Position numbers and translations under genes: made by a program. DNA of 47,219 nt from CAZXPG01 sp964643145 (GTDB taxonomy: Bacteria > Pseudomonadota > Alphaproteobacteria > Rickettsiales > Arcanibacteraceae): positions 1-47,219 of the forward strand of contig CAZXPG010000008.1 in NCBI GenBank assembly GCA_964643145.1, written 5' to 3'. Shown here piece after piece: positions 33,099-41,621 of this stretch. The notes under the pieces are model-generated. The model did not search any database, was not told the DNA's origin, and saw nothing but the letters and a program-made list of their open reading frames with translations. The first letter of the stretch is position 1; each line of letters opens with the position of its first letter.

Positions 33099-33284
33099 GA
33101 CCTTATTTTTGCGTTCCTGCATTATGCAGCATTGCTTGCACTCAAGCATAGTCTGCTCACATATTAAAATCTGGATTGATTATACGGTGAGTGGTATATG
33201 CCCTATGTCAGCCTTATCTACCTAAGGAGGATAATAAGACCAACGTTACATTAGCACAACGATATTACAAAATCATTGCGAAAT

Positions 33285-33968
33285 TTACTCTTTTATTAGA
33301 GAAGGGGTATGGTGGCGGGGTGGTGAGGTTTTCTCGGGGAACAGGCAGATATCGTTAATCAGGCAGTGCTCACAGGCAGGCTTACGGGCTTTGCACACAT
33401 AGCGCCCGTGCAGGATAAGCCAGTGATGGGCGTGCTGTTGCCAGATAGCGGGGATAATCTGCAATAACTCTTGCTCGGTGCCATAGGGAGTAGGGTGTTG
33501 TGCCAGCCCAATGCGGTGACTCACCCGGAATACATGGGTATCAACAGCAATAGTAGCTTCACCAAATGCACAGTTTAACAGCACATTTGCCGTTTTACGC
33601 CCCACCCCTGGCAGCATTTCCAGTTCTTCCAGCGTATGGGGTACGGTGGAATGATGTTGCTCTACCAGCATATGGCTAAGGGCGATGATATTTTTAGCCT
33701 TACTGTTAAATAATCCGATGGTTTTGATATAGGATTTTAACCCCTCCTCCCCCAATTCCAGCATTTTTTCGGGTGTATCAACGTTTTCAAAGAGAGGGGC
33801 AGTGGCTTTATTAACCCCCACATCGGTTGCCTGCGCCGAAAGCACAATGGCAACAAGCAACGTATAATGGTTGGTGTAACGCAGTTCTGTGACGGGATGC
33901 GGGGCTTGTTCAGCAAAACGGCGGAAGATTTCATGCACGGCATCACAAGATAATATTTTTTTCGGCAT
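33285..33968 (-). CDS. nth: Endonuclease III
   Basis: The 227-aa DNA glycosylase/AP lyase removes oxidised pyrimidines. The helix-hairpin-helix LEMLPGVGRKTANVLLN carries the catalytic lysine, the aspartate follows in IAVDTHVFRVSHRIGL, and the [4Fe-4S] cluster cysteines appear as C-x6-C-x2-C-x5-C (CKARKPACEHCLINDIC). Length is normal with a short extra tail. It is divergent from the pilin-like gene, with a 116-base gap. Confidence 0.95.
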   Translation of the reverse strand: MPKKILSCDAVHEIFRRFAEQAPHPVTELRYTNHYTLLVAIVLSAQATDVGVNKATAPLFENVDTPEKMLELGEEGLKSYIKTIGLFNSKAKNIIALSHMLVEQHHSTVPHTLEELEMLPGVGRKTANVLLNCAFGEATIAVDTHVFRVSHRIGLAQHPTPYGTEQELLQIIPAIWQQHAHHWLILHGRYVCKARKPACEHCLINDICLFPEKTSPPRHHTPSLIKE

Positions 33969-34084
33969 AAAATACCTTGAACAAACGGTTTATATTAGGT
34001 TTTAGTAAAAATATATGATTTAATGAGGACACACGCCACTCACGATGAATATATAACGAAGATTAATGTAACCGATAGTTCTTT

Positions 34085-36010
34085 ATGAAAACTCTCCAGA
34101 AAGGGTTTACCCTTGTTGAGCTTGCTATTGTCCTTGTGATTGTCTCGCTGTTGGTGGCGGGAATAATGGGCTCACAAAAAATGATCGAGGCGGCGCGTCT
34201 TACTGCAGTGATGGCAGATGTTAACAGGTTTGCCGAGGCGGTTGGCACGTTTGAAGAACGCTATGGCGCACTCCCTGGTGATCTCTCTGATGTGTCGGTG
34301 CTGCCTGCCCTTACGCCTGCTCCGAAAGCAGGGAATGGGGATGGGGTTGTGAGTGCTGGCGATGAATCGCTGCAATTCTGGTATCATCTGATGGCAGCAG
34401 AACTGGTGCAGGGGGCATTTGATGGTGCAAGCCTGTATGTTCCGGCGGTGGCGGGGAAAAAGGGCGGCATTCCTTCAAGTAAAATTGCCCAGAGTGGCTA
34501 TGTGGCACTCAGTGATAGAACCAGAGGGCTGATGCTGGTGTTTGGTGGAGTGGGAGGGAATTCATTTACATTGCCGGTGCTTTCGCCAATAGATGCCTAC
34601 CGTATTGATAAGCGCATGGATGATGGCAACCCCGATACCGGCAATGTGCAGGCGGAAAATGGCGATGGTGCCACGTCCAATTGTAAAGTGGCAGGTGCGT
34701 ATGCTATGGGGACGGATACGGCGGTGTGTATCTTGCGTTTCATCATTGCCCCTAAGCCACAGATTACTGCACCCAAAGTGACTATCCAGTGTAATGGTTC
34801 TACGGCAGGCACGGCACGTGTCAGCAGCACCGAAGCATGCCCGTTTGGCTATACAGGCAATGTGGTGGAATCGTGCATGGCAGAAGGGGGAGCAACAGGA
34901 AGTTGGCACAATATCCAGCGGCGTTGTAACATTGTGAGTTGCGGAGAAGGAAGTGTGGTAGGGGATGAACGCCAGGTTTCTTGCCCATCGGGCTATACGG
35001 GAGCCATTACGCAAACCTGCCTGCCCAGTGGTATATGGGGAAAAATGCGCTTTAATTGTGCCGCGCCCTCGCTAGATGGAACATGCATTGAGGGAGATAT
35101 ACGGTATTTTCCTTGCCCCTTGGGCCAGAGCGGTGTTGCCTCGCAGAAATGCCAGGCAAGCAAGTGGGTGTGGAGGACTCCCCCTGCACAGGCCTGTTTT
35201 GAGAGCAAATGTGCGGGCGGTGTGGCCATTGGTGAGATCGGGCAGACAGCAGCCTGCCCTTCCGGTTATGGTAAAGGAGGGGTTAATATGGCCTGTACGC
35301 TGGCGGGAGAGTTAAAAGCCGTAAGCAATAGCTGTATGCCTGCCTATAGCACCTGCGCTGGCGGTAGTGTTAGGGAGCTTGCCTGTGCGCCAGGCTCAAT
35401 GGGGGTGCATTGGCAGAAATGCAACGGTGCTGGGGTTTGGGAGACGGATAACTCCCCAGGAAAAGGTAATAATTGCGTGCCAGCCACTTGTGGCGGCTAT
35501 CCGGTGGGAACAGCGCGATCAGTGTCCTATCTCTCCTGCCCTGTGGGCAAGGTGGGGGTCGTAATGGAAATATGCAATGCCGATGGCAGATGGGAAGTAA
35601 CCATGAATAATTGCAACCAGTTGCAATGTCTGTATGAGAGTCACAATACTACTAAGACAAACTGGAATACGGTTAATGCCGGCAGTAAAAATATTAATGC
35701 TTCTTCCTGTTTTTCAGGCTATGGAACAACGTTCAGGGCAGCACGTGATTGCAATGAGCAAGGAAAATGGGGGCAGATACGCGGAAGCTGCACGTTAAAT
35801 TGTACTCCCTCTATTGCCGGTAATGCCTCATGGGTGGAAACAGAAACAGGGGCTATTGCGACAATACAGGAAAATGGCAATAAATGTATTGATGGCTATG
35901 TGATGGCACAACCTTTTACGCGTCAATGTATCGGCGATGGGGCAGGATGGGCAGCACCAACAGGCACGTGTGTGCCTGGGGTGAGCGTGCTAGGGGTGGA
36001 TTTCTGGTAG
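34085..36010 (+). CDS. Pilin-like protein with tandem four-cysteine modules
   Basis: The 641-aa protein opens with a type IV pilin/pseudopilin signal: a short leader MKTLQKG, then FTLVELAIVLVIVSLLVAGIMG, with the cleavage-site Gly, N-methyl Phe and Glu+5 all visible. An alpha-N/globular pilin-like part follows to about residue 235. The rest is about eight modules of roughly 40-50 residues with the pattern C..G...G..R...CPxGYxG....C...GxW......C, rich in Gly and disulfide candidates. I know no named family with this pairing. It may be a minor pilin or tip adhesin, or a surface protein exported through a type II/IV machine. No pilus assembly genes are adjacent. It is first in an operon with LPS genes. 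Confidence 0.75.
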   Translation: MKTLQKGFTLVELAIVLVIVSLLVAGIMGSQKMIEAARLTAVMADVNRFAEAVGTFEERYGALPGDLSDVSVLPALTPAPKAGNGDGVVSAGDESLQFWYHLMAAELVQGAFDGASLYVPAVAGKKGGIPSSKIAQSGYVALSDRTRGLMLVFGGVGGNSFTLPVLSPIDAYRIDKRMDDGNPDTGNVQAENGDGATSNCKVAGAYAMGTDTAVCILRFIIAPKPQITAPKVTIQCNGSTAGTARVSSTEACPFGYTGNVVESCMAEGGATGSWHNIQRRCNIVSCGEGSVVGDERQVSCPSGYTGAITQTCLPSGIWGKMRFNCAAPSLDGTCIEGDIRYFPCPLGQSGVASQKCQASKWVWRTPPAQACFESKCAGGVAIGEIGQTAACPSGYGKGGVNMACTLAGELKAVSNSCMPAYSTCAGGSVRELACAPGSMGVHWQKCNGAGVWETDNSPGKGNNCVPATCGGYPVGTARSVSYLSCPVGKVGVVMEICNADGRWEVTMNNCNQLQCLYESHNTTKTNWNTVNAGSKNINASSCFSGYGTTFRAARDCNEQGKWGQIRGSCTLNCTPSIAGNASWVETETGAIATIQENGNKCIDGYVMAQPFTRQCIGDGAGWAAPTGTCVPGVSVLGVDFW

Positions 36011-36013
36011 GAT

Positions 36014-36745
36014 ATGAAACTCAGCAAACGACTTCTGCATAACCGATTGGTCAGAAATATGCTGTGCCTGCTAATCACCTTTTATATTAAACTGGTGTAT
36101 TACACAGGTAAATGGCATATCATAAATGCACATGTGCTGCTGGAGCAGGACAGTAATACACAGCCTGCCTTATTTATGTTCTGGCATGGCCGGTTGTTCC
36201 TTATGCCGCATATCTGCCCAGATTGTGCCCGTACCGACGTGATTATCTCGCATCACGTGGATGGTGAGCTGATTGCCAGGACTATGGAATATTTCGGCCT
36301 GAGCATCATACGTGGTTCCACCGATAGGGGGGGGAATAGGGTGATACGGCAGGTGATAAGAACCCTGAAAACCGGAAGGAATGTGGCCATTACCCCTGAT
36401 GGCCCACGAGGCCCGCGTATGTGCATTAACAGCAATATTGTGGCTATTGCCAAAATGACTGGCGCACCGATTATCCCCGTAACATTCTCAGCAGAAAAAG
36501 CCCGTATTTTGCCAAGCTGGGATCGTTTCTTGCTTCCTAAACCCTTTGCAAAAGGGGTAATCTTGTGCGGAGAGCCTGTCTATGTCTCCCGTGATGCAGA
36601 TGAGGCCGCGTTGGTGCAGGTGAAGTTGCAATTAGAAGAGACGCTCAATATGATGAGCCACGATGCAGATACGCAGGTGGGAATTCCACCTGTTATGCCA
36701 GAAGACCGCAACGCCCCTCCAAAAAAACGCAAGGTATCGCTATGA
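36014..36745 (+). CDS. DUF374 lysophospholipid acyltransferase-like protein
   Basis: The 243-aa protein fits the DUF374 branch of the LPLAT family. It has an N-terminal hydrophobic segment (MLCLLITFYIKLVYYTGKW), FWHGRLFLMPHI, ISHHVDGELIARTMEYFGLSIIRGSTDRGG, and ITPDGPRGPR, the substrate-pocket motifs of glycerolipid and lipid A acyltransferases. It starts three bases after the pilin-like stop and overlaps waaA by four. Together with waaA and the PAP2 gene this suggests a lipid A acylation or modification role, which is inference. Confidence 0.8.
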   Translation: MKLSKRLLHNRLVRNMLCLLITFYIKLVYYTGKWHIINAHVLLEQDSNTQPALFMFWHGRLFLMPHICPDCARTDVIISHHVDGELIARTMEYFGLSIIRGSTDRGGNRVIRQVIRTLKTGRNVAITPDGPRGPRMCINSNIVAIAKMTGAPIIPVTFSAEKARILPSWDRFLLPKPFAKGVILCGEPVYVSRDADEAALVQVKLQLEETLNMMSHDADTQVGIPPVMPEDRNAPPKKRKVSL

Positions 36746-38013
36746 ACCTGACAGTTTACCGCTTGCTTACTCGCCTATTGTGGCTTCCTATCCGCCTCTA
36801 TCTTTTTTTGCGCCAGCGGCAAGGCAAAGAAGACCCTGCGCGTATCCGCGAACGGCTGGGTTATGCTGCTATTCCTCGCCCAACAGGGGAGGTCATTTGG
36901 GTACATGCGGCCAGCGTGGGGGAATCGGTATCGGTACTGCCACTGATAACCCGTCTGCTTGATAACTATCCCACGTTGCATATCGTGCTTACTACTGGCA
37001 CGGTTACCTCTGCCCGCATGATGGAGGGGAAACTGCCTGCCCGTTGCCTGCATCATTATGTGCCGGTGGATAATATTCGGGTAGTGAAGCGGTTTATCCG
37101 CCATTGGCAGCCCATGCTTGCCCTGTGGGTTGAATCGGAATTATGGCCTAACCTTCTTGCCGAAGCGGCGCGTTGTTGTAAGGTGGTGATGGTGAACGGG
37201 CGTGTATCCCATAAATCTACTCTGTTCTGGGCGCGTTATCCGCTGCTTAGGAAGCAAGTGCTGCGCTGTTTTTCCCTGTGCCTTGTACAGAGCGAAGAGG
37301 ATAGGCAACGGCTGCTTGCTATGGAAGCCACCCATGTGAAGGTGCTGGGGAACTTGAAATATGATGCCCCCCCACTTGCAGCTAGCGACGAAGCAGTGGC
37401 TGTCATAGGCATGATGGTGCAAGGCAGGGATATCTGGCTTGCTGCCAGCACCCATGAAGGAGAGGAAGTGCTCGCGGCCGAGGCCCATAAGCGGCTCAAG
37501 CAACGGCATCCTTCCCTGCTTACCATCATTGTGCCGCGCCACACGCACCGTGCCGAGGCATTATGTGAGCAGTTGCGGCAACAGGGAGTGACGCTGGCCG
37601 TGCGCTCGAAAGGCGACTATATTAAGGCAGAGACGGATATCTATATTGCTGATACGATGGGGGAACTTGGCGTATTTTTTCGTATCAGCCCTATTGTATT
37701 TATCGGGGCATCGCTTGTGCCCAAAGGTGGGCATAACCCGCTGGAGGCGGCGCGGCTTGGCTGTGCGTTGCTGATGGGCCCCTATAGCTATAATTGTGAA
37801 GGGATATGCCAGCATTTAGCCGAGCAAGGCGCGCTGATCCAGGTGCAAGATGGGGAAGCATTATATGCAGCATTACGTCTATTGTTTGATGATAAGGCCA
37901 GACAGGAACAGATGGCAAGGCAGGCATGTGCCGTGGTGAAAGACACCAGTGCGGTTACCGATCATTATATGGCGGCACTGCAGCCGTTTTTAGCAACATT
38001 ACGCGGAGAATGA
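36742..38013 (+). CDS. waaA: Kdo transferase
   Basis: The 423-aa GT30 enzyme moves Kdo from CMP-Kdo to lipid IVA, starting the LPS core. It has an N-terminal membrane anchor, IWVHAASVGESVSVLPLI with the likely catalytic Glu (E61), VNGRVSHKSTLFWARYPLLRK, VLGNLKYDAPP and, in the C-terminal half, AASTHEGEE, PRHTHRAE and GASLVPKGGHNPLEAA. Length is normal. It overlaps its neighbours on both sides (ATGA), so translation of the three envelope genes is coupled. Confidence 0.95.
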   Translation: MNLTVYRLLTRLLWLPIRLYLFLRQRQGKEDPARIRERLGYAAIPRPTGEVIWVHAASVGESVSVLPLITRLLDNYPTLHIVLTTGTVTSARMMEGKLPARCLHHYVPVDNIRVVKRFIRHWQPMLALWVESELWPNLLAEAARCCKVVMVNGRVSHKSTLFWARYPLLRKQVLRCFSLCLVQSEEDRQRLLAMEATHVKVLGNLKYDAPPLAASDEAVAVIGMMVQGRDIWLAASTHEGEEVLAAEAHKRLKQRHPSLLTIIVPRHTHRAEALCEQLRQQGVTLAVRSKGDYIKAETDIYIADTMGELGVFFRISPIVFIGASLVPKGGHNPLEAARLGCALLMGPYSYNCEGICQHLAEQGALIQVQDGEALYAALRLLFDDKARQEQMARQACAVVKDTSAVTDHYMAALQPFLATLRGE

Positions 38014-38672
38014 CGAGTCTCGACTCCCTTAGTAAAGCCATGAACCAACTCTATGATGTAGGCGGGTTAAATACCCAGATTTTTTATGCGGTGAATCATA
38101 TTCAGGGCGGTGCATGGTATGAGCAATTCATGCTGCTTGGCTCGATGCTGGGCGATCATCACCTGTTTCCGCTCTATTTTATCCTGCTTGTGGCCTATGC
38201 GGTGCTGTGGGTGAAATTGAGGCCAAAGGAACAGCGGGAAGCGGCATTATGGACATGGGGTGGCACGCTTGCTGTGCTTGCAGTGTCTTATGGTGCAGAT
38301 GGGGTGATGGTCAAGCTATTAAAGACCGTGTGTGCCTTTCCCCGGCCATTTAAAGCATTGCCCGAAGGCAGTGTGCATCTGATGGGCCCGATGATGGAGG
38401 CAAGCAAGCATTACGAGAGCTTTCCCAGTGGCCATGCCTCATTTGCCATGCTGCTAGTGGCAGGCTTATGGCCATTACTTCCCCAGGCAGGCCGGGTGGT
38501 GGCGGTGGTGTTTCTGCTATGGGTGGGGGTGTCGCGTTTGGCTCTCGGCGTACATTTCCCTACGGATGTCATAATGGGGTATATTTCATGTTTTATAGTA
38601 GTATATTCTGTCCGTTACGGCTATAACCATATCGTCATGCCCCAATTGCAAGAAAGGATACAAAATGGATGA
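38010..38672 (+). CDS. PAP2-type membrane phosphatase
   Basis: The 220-aa integral membrane protein carries the three phosphatase motifs: KLLKTVCAFPRP, SFPSGHAS and SRLALGVHFPTDVIMG. PAP2 enzymes remove phosphate from lipids such as lipid A (LpxE/LpxF), phosphatidate or undecaprenyl pyrophosphate. Coupled to waaA by a four-base overlap, it is most simply a lipid A phosphatase, but the fold does not fix the substrate. The start at 38010 avoids a long unsupported extension into waaA. It overlaps hemF by eight bases. Confidence 0.85.
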   Translation: MTSLDSLSKAMNQLYDVGGLNTQIFYAVNHIQGGAWYEQFMLLGSMLGDHHLFPLYFILLVAYAVLWVKLRPKEQREAALWTWGGTLAVLAVSYGADGVMVKLLKTVCAFPRPFKALPEGSVHLMGPMMEASKHYESFPSGHASFAMLLVAGLWPLLPQAGRVVAVVFLLWVGVSRLALGVHFPTDVIMGYISCFIVVYSVRYGYNHIVMPQLQERIQNG

Positions 38673-39501
38673 TATTTCCCTCCAGAAAGAACAGGCTTCT
38701 GCCTGGTTCCGTGAGTTGCGTAACCGTATTTGCGCGGCCTTTGAACAGATAGAGCGCGATGCCGCTGGTGATAACGCCCCTGCTGTCTTTGAGCGAAAAC
38801 ACTGGGAACGTCCTGGTGGCGGTGGTGGCGAAATGTCGGTGATGCGTGGGAGAGTGTTTGAAAAAGTGGGGGTAAATATCTCCACGGTGTTTGGCGCGTT
38901 TTCCGAGCAGTTCCGTGGGCAGATCCCCGGCACTGAGGCAAGCCCGGCTTTCTGGGCAAGCGGCATCTCCCTGGTTGCGCATATGTGCTCGCCCTTAGTG
39001 CCTGCCGTGCATATGAATACGCGCTTTATCGTGACTGAGAAAAGCTGGTTTGGCGGAGGAGCTGATTTAACGCCCATGGTTGTTAATGCGGAAGACAGTG
39101 CCGATTTCCACGCTGCCTTCAAACAGGCCTGTGACAAGCATAACCCTGACTATTACCCCGCATTCAAGAAACAGTGTGATGATTATTTCTTCTTGCCGCA
39201 TCGTGGCGAAGCGCGTGGTATTGGTGGCGTGTTCTATGATTATCTGAACAGCGGTGATTTCACGCAGGATTTTGCCTTCACGCAGGATATTGGTTTAGCC
39301 TTCCTTGCCATATACCCCGAGCTGGTGCGTCGTCATAGGCATAAACACTGGACAACGGCCGAGCGCGAACAGCAGCTCTATAAGCGTGGGCGTTATGCAG
39401 AGTTTAACCTGCTCTATGACCGGGGGACTAAATTCGGCCTGATGACCGGGGGTAATACCGAAGCAATATTGATGTCGCTACCGCCAGAAGTGAAGTGGTA
39501 G
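38665..39501 (+). CDS. hemF: Oxygen-dependent coproporphyrinogen III oxidase
   Basis: The 278-aa heme-pathway enzyme performs oxidative decarboxylation of coproporphyrinogen III using O2. Family motifs WERPGGGGGEMSVMRG, FWASGISLVAH, WFGGGADLTPM, HRGEARGIGGVFYDYL and RYAEFNLLYDRGTKFGL are intact. Oxygen dependence points to an aerobic lifestyle. It ends the pilin-like/LPLAT/waaA/PAP2 run and is convergent with the next gene, with only 14 bases between stops. Confidence 0.95.
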   Translation: MDDISLQKEQASAWFRELRNRICAAFEQIERDAAGDNAPAVFERKHWERPGGGGGEMSVMRGRVFEKVGVNISTVFGAFSEQFRGQIPGTEASPAFWASGISLVAHMCSPLVPAVHMNTRFIVTEKSWFGGGADLTPMVVNAEDSADFHAAFKQACDKHNPDYYPAFKKQCDDYFFLPHRGEARGIGGVFYDYLNSGDFTQDFAFTQDIGLAFLAIYPELVRRHRHKHWTTAEREQQLYKRGRYAEFNLLYDRGTKFGLMTGGNTEAILMSLPPEVKW

Positions 39502-39515
39502 CGTGGAGGTAAGCC

Positions 39516-40220
39516 TTAGCGTGGCAGTGATACGTTCCACATTTCTGGGGCTCTCTCCAGATCATCACGGATGCGTATTATTTTGTTGATATCCTCTTCA
39601 ATAATCTCCATTTTTGCGTCGGTGGTATTAGCGGCCTGCTTCAGCTTATGGGCAGCCGCCCATAATATAATACCTTCACGTTTCACCTGAATCTGGCCAA
39701 ACCCTGCTGCTTGTAATTTGTGCGCCAATGTACGGGCGGTAAAGGCGGTATTCGGGCTTGCGGTCAGGGTGCCAGACTGCAACTCGCCCCGATAGCCATA
39801 GAGCACATCAAGTGCTGTCACCTGCACGCCAGCTGGTGTCGTATATAGCAGCCCTTCCAGATTGCCTTTTGCCACAAATTCGGCAACCTTCTGTATATCG
39901 AACACTGTCAGCAACAGGGTTCCCCCTTCACGCAATATCCGGCAACATGCCTGTAACATGGGGGGCACTTCGTGGAAATAACAATGTTCAAGCACCCCTG
40001 CTGGCATCCAGACCGCAGAGAAGCGGTTGGCGGCGATACCGGAAAGTTTCTGCTTGGCAACCCGTACTTCCTGCCAGAGTTCAGGAGAAAACTGCTTGGG
40101 CACGCCACTTTTCTGCTCAACATGGTGCAGCACATGCAGGAATTGTTTTTTAGCCGGATTAATCTGCATACGGGGTGTAGATGCAGCATTAGCTTGGGGG
40201 TGTTTTGTTATTTTACGCAT
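39516..40220 (-). CDS. Methyltransferase-like protein lacking the SAM-binding N-terminus
   Basis: The 234-aa protein has the second half of a class I methyltransferase: FSAVWMPAGVLEHCYFHEVPPMLQACCRILREGGTLLLTVFD fits the post-motif II/III region of Methyltransf_11 enzymes. The preceding glycine-rich SAM loop (motif I) is absent. Residues 1-55 are instead polar and helical. A C-terminal helix (MEIIEEDINKIIRIRDDLERAPEMW) follows. It overlaps the upstream glycosyltransferase gene by eight bases, so the two act in one pathway. It may be inactive or a binding partner. Such forms are often found beside polysaccharide glycosyltransferases. Confidence 0.55.
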   Translation of the reverse strand: MRKITKHPQANAASTPRMQINPAKKQFLHVLHHVEQKSGVPKQFSPELWQEVRVAKQKLSGIAANRFSAVWMPAGVLEHCYFHEVPPMLQACCRILREGGTLLLTVFDIQKVAEFVAKGNLEGLLYTTPAGVQVTALDVLYGYRGELQSGTLTASPNTAFTARTLAHKLQAAGFGQIQVKREGIILWAAAHKLKQAANTTDAKMEIIEEDINKIIRIRDDLERAPEMWNVSLPR

Positions 40221-41499
40221 GTTTTACCCTGGATATATCAATCAATGCCGTATGTTCCTCATGAATACGCTTGGCGACAGGTGGTGGGAATTGCTTATCG
40301 GCCAGATCTTTAATTAACGCTACATGCAGCGGCATTAACTTATGCAGCGAGTAATTATCAAGGATGGTTTGGCGCGCCGCCTGCCTTAGTGCCTGCATAC
40401 GGTCTGGATGGTCAAACACTTCGCCGATACGCTTGGCCAGATGATCGGGCGAGAAGAAATCGGCAAGCAAGCCGTTTACCCCGTCCTGAATCACCTCCCT
40501 GACCGGTGCAGTATCTGAGGCCACCATCAAACAGCCAGCAGACATGGCTTCCATAGAAGACCAGGAAAGCACAAAAGGCACAGTGTAATAAATATGCACG
40601 CCAGAATGCTGCAATACTTTCAAATAATGTTCATAGGGGAGGGTATCAATGAAATGTACCCGTGAAAAATCAAGCTTCACCTCGTCAAGCATTTGCTGCT
40701 TATAGCTCTTGCCTTCCGCTGCCCGGCCATAGCTGACCCCATCATTCCCCACCACTAGCACATGGCACTTAGGGCGGTTGCGCGTGAGGATTTCAATGGC
40801 CCGCATCACCGTTGGGAAACCACGATAAGGCTCGAAGTTGCGGCAAACATAGGTCACCACTTCATCGTGCCGTGTAAGCACTGTGCCATTGGGCAGGGTG
40901 AGGGCAGTAGCGTTACCGGGTACGGCTATATCGGTATCAATGCCGTCATGCAGCACGGAAATTTTGTGGCGGAATTCTGCCGGATGCTGGATATATTGCC
41001 AATATGTTGGGGAAATGCCCCAGTCGCAGGCTTCCAGATTGAGCAGGTTGGTGGCGTTTTTGACGCGGATACGGGCCACATCATCGGCAATCACCGGCTC
41101 GTTCTTATCAAAATGCACATCGGCACCAAAGGCATGGTAATAGAATTCTAGAAAATTTAACAATACGGTATTGGGGAAAATATCTTTGATAAACAACGCA
41201 TCGCCCCAGCCTGGATGGGCGCAGACAATATCGGGCACAAACCCTTCTTGCTTCAGCCGGTTACAGACGCGCCACACTTCCTGCCCTTGGCATACCGCTT
41301 TCTCTAAACCCGTGATATAGCGATGTGTTTCAGCACTGGGTTGGCGAGATACTTTATATTCCACCTTGGTTACGCCAGGAATTGCTAGGCTCTTAGGCTT
41401 AGTGATAAACACCACTTTGTTTGCTGGGTCAGCCGCCAGCACACGCACCAGATGCTTATATTGGCCAGGCATATTGGGGTGGATGAGAAGTATTTTCAT
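40213..41499 (-). CDS. GT4-type glycosyltransferase
   Basis: The 428-aa GT-B enzyme begins MKILLIHPNMPGQYKHLVRVL. The C-terminal donor domain shows NFEPYRGFPTVMRAIEIL, LVVGNDGVSYG, VHFIDTLPYEHYLKVLQHSGVHIYYTVPFVLSWSSMEAMSAGC and SDTAPVREVIQDGVNGLLADFFSP, the usual GT4 E-x7-E region. The start at 41499 is preferred over a longer frame because it gives the typical N-terminus. The donor sugar is unknown. It is divergent from a small secreted protein gene. Confidence 0.85.
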   Translation of the reverse strand: MKILLIHPNMPGQYKHLVRVLAADPANKVVFITKPKSLAIPGVTKVEYKVSRQPSAETHRYITGLEKAVCQGQEVWRVCNRLKQEGFVPDIVCAHPGWGDALFIKDIFPNTVLLNFLEFYYHAFGADVHFDKNEPVIADDVARIRVKNATNLLNLEACDWGISPTYWQYIQHPAEFRHKISVLHDGIDTDIAVPGNATALTLPNGTVLTRHDEVVTYVCRNFEPYRGFPTVMRAIEILTRNRPKCHVLVVGNDGVSYGRAAEGKSYKQQMLDEVKLDFSRVHFIDTLPYEHYLKVLQHSGVHIYYTVPFVLSWSSMEAMSAGCLMVASDTAPVREVIQDGVNGLLADFFSPDHLAKRIGEVFDHPDRMQALRQAARQTILDNYSLHKLMPLHVALIKDLADKQFPPPVAKRIHEEHTALIDISRVKHA

Positions 41500-41561
41500 G
41501 AGAGTACCCAGAATAGAAATAAGCGTAATTCTGCCCTGCAATGTTATTTGCGCTTGCTAAA

Positions 41562-41580
41562 ATAGCAATATTGTTGCTAT
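41562..41580. promoter_or_regulatory. Operator-like inverted repeat in the divergent gap
   Basis: ATAGCAA (41562-41568) and TTGCTAT (41574-41580) are exact inverted half-sites with 5 bases between them. They sit in the 122-base gap between the minus-strand glycosyltransferase and the plus-strand secreted protein, and would suit a dimeric regulator of one or both. Confidence 0.3.
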
Positions 41581-41621
41581 GAATCTAGAGAAGTTTTCTA
41601 TAAAAATCATGGAAATACGCT

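Noticed and set aside
37926..38009. N-terminal extension of the PAP2 gene
   Set aside because: It overlaps the 3' end of waaA and translates to unrelated residues. The ATG at 38010 overlaps the waaA stop in the usual ATGA form.
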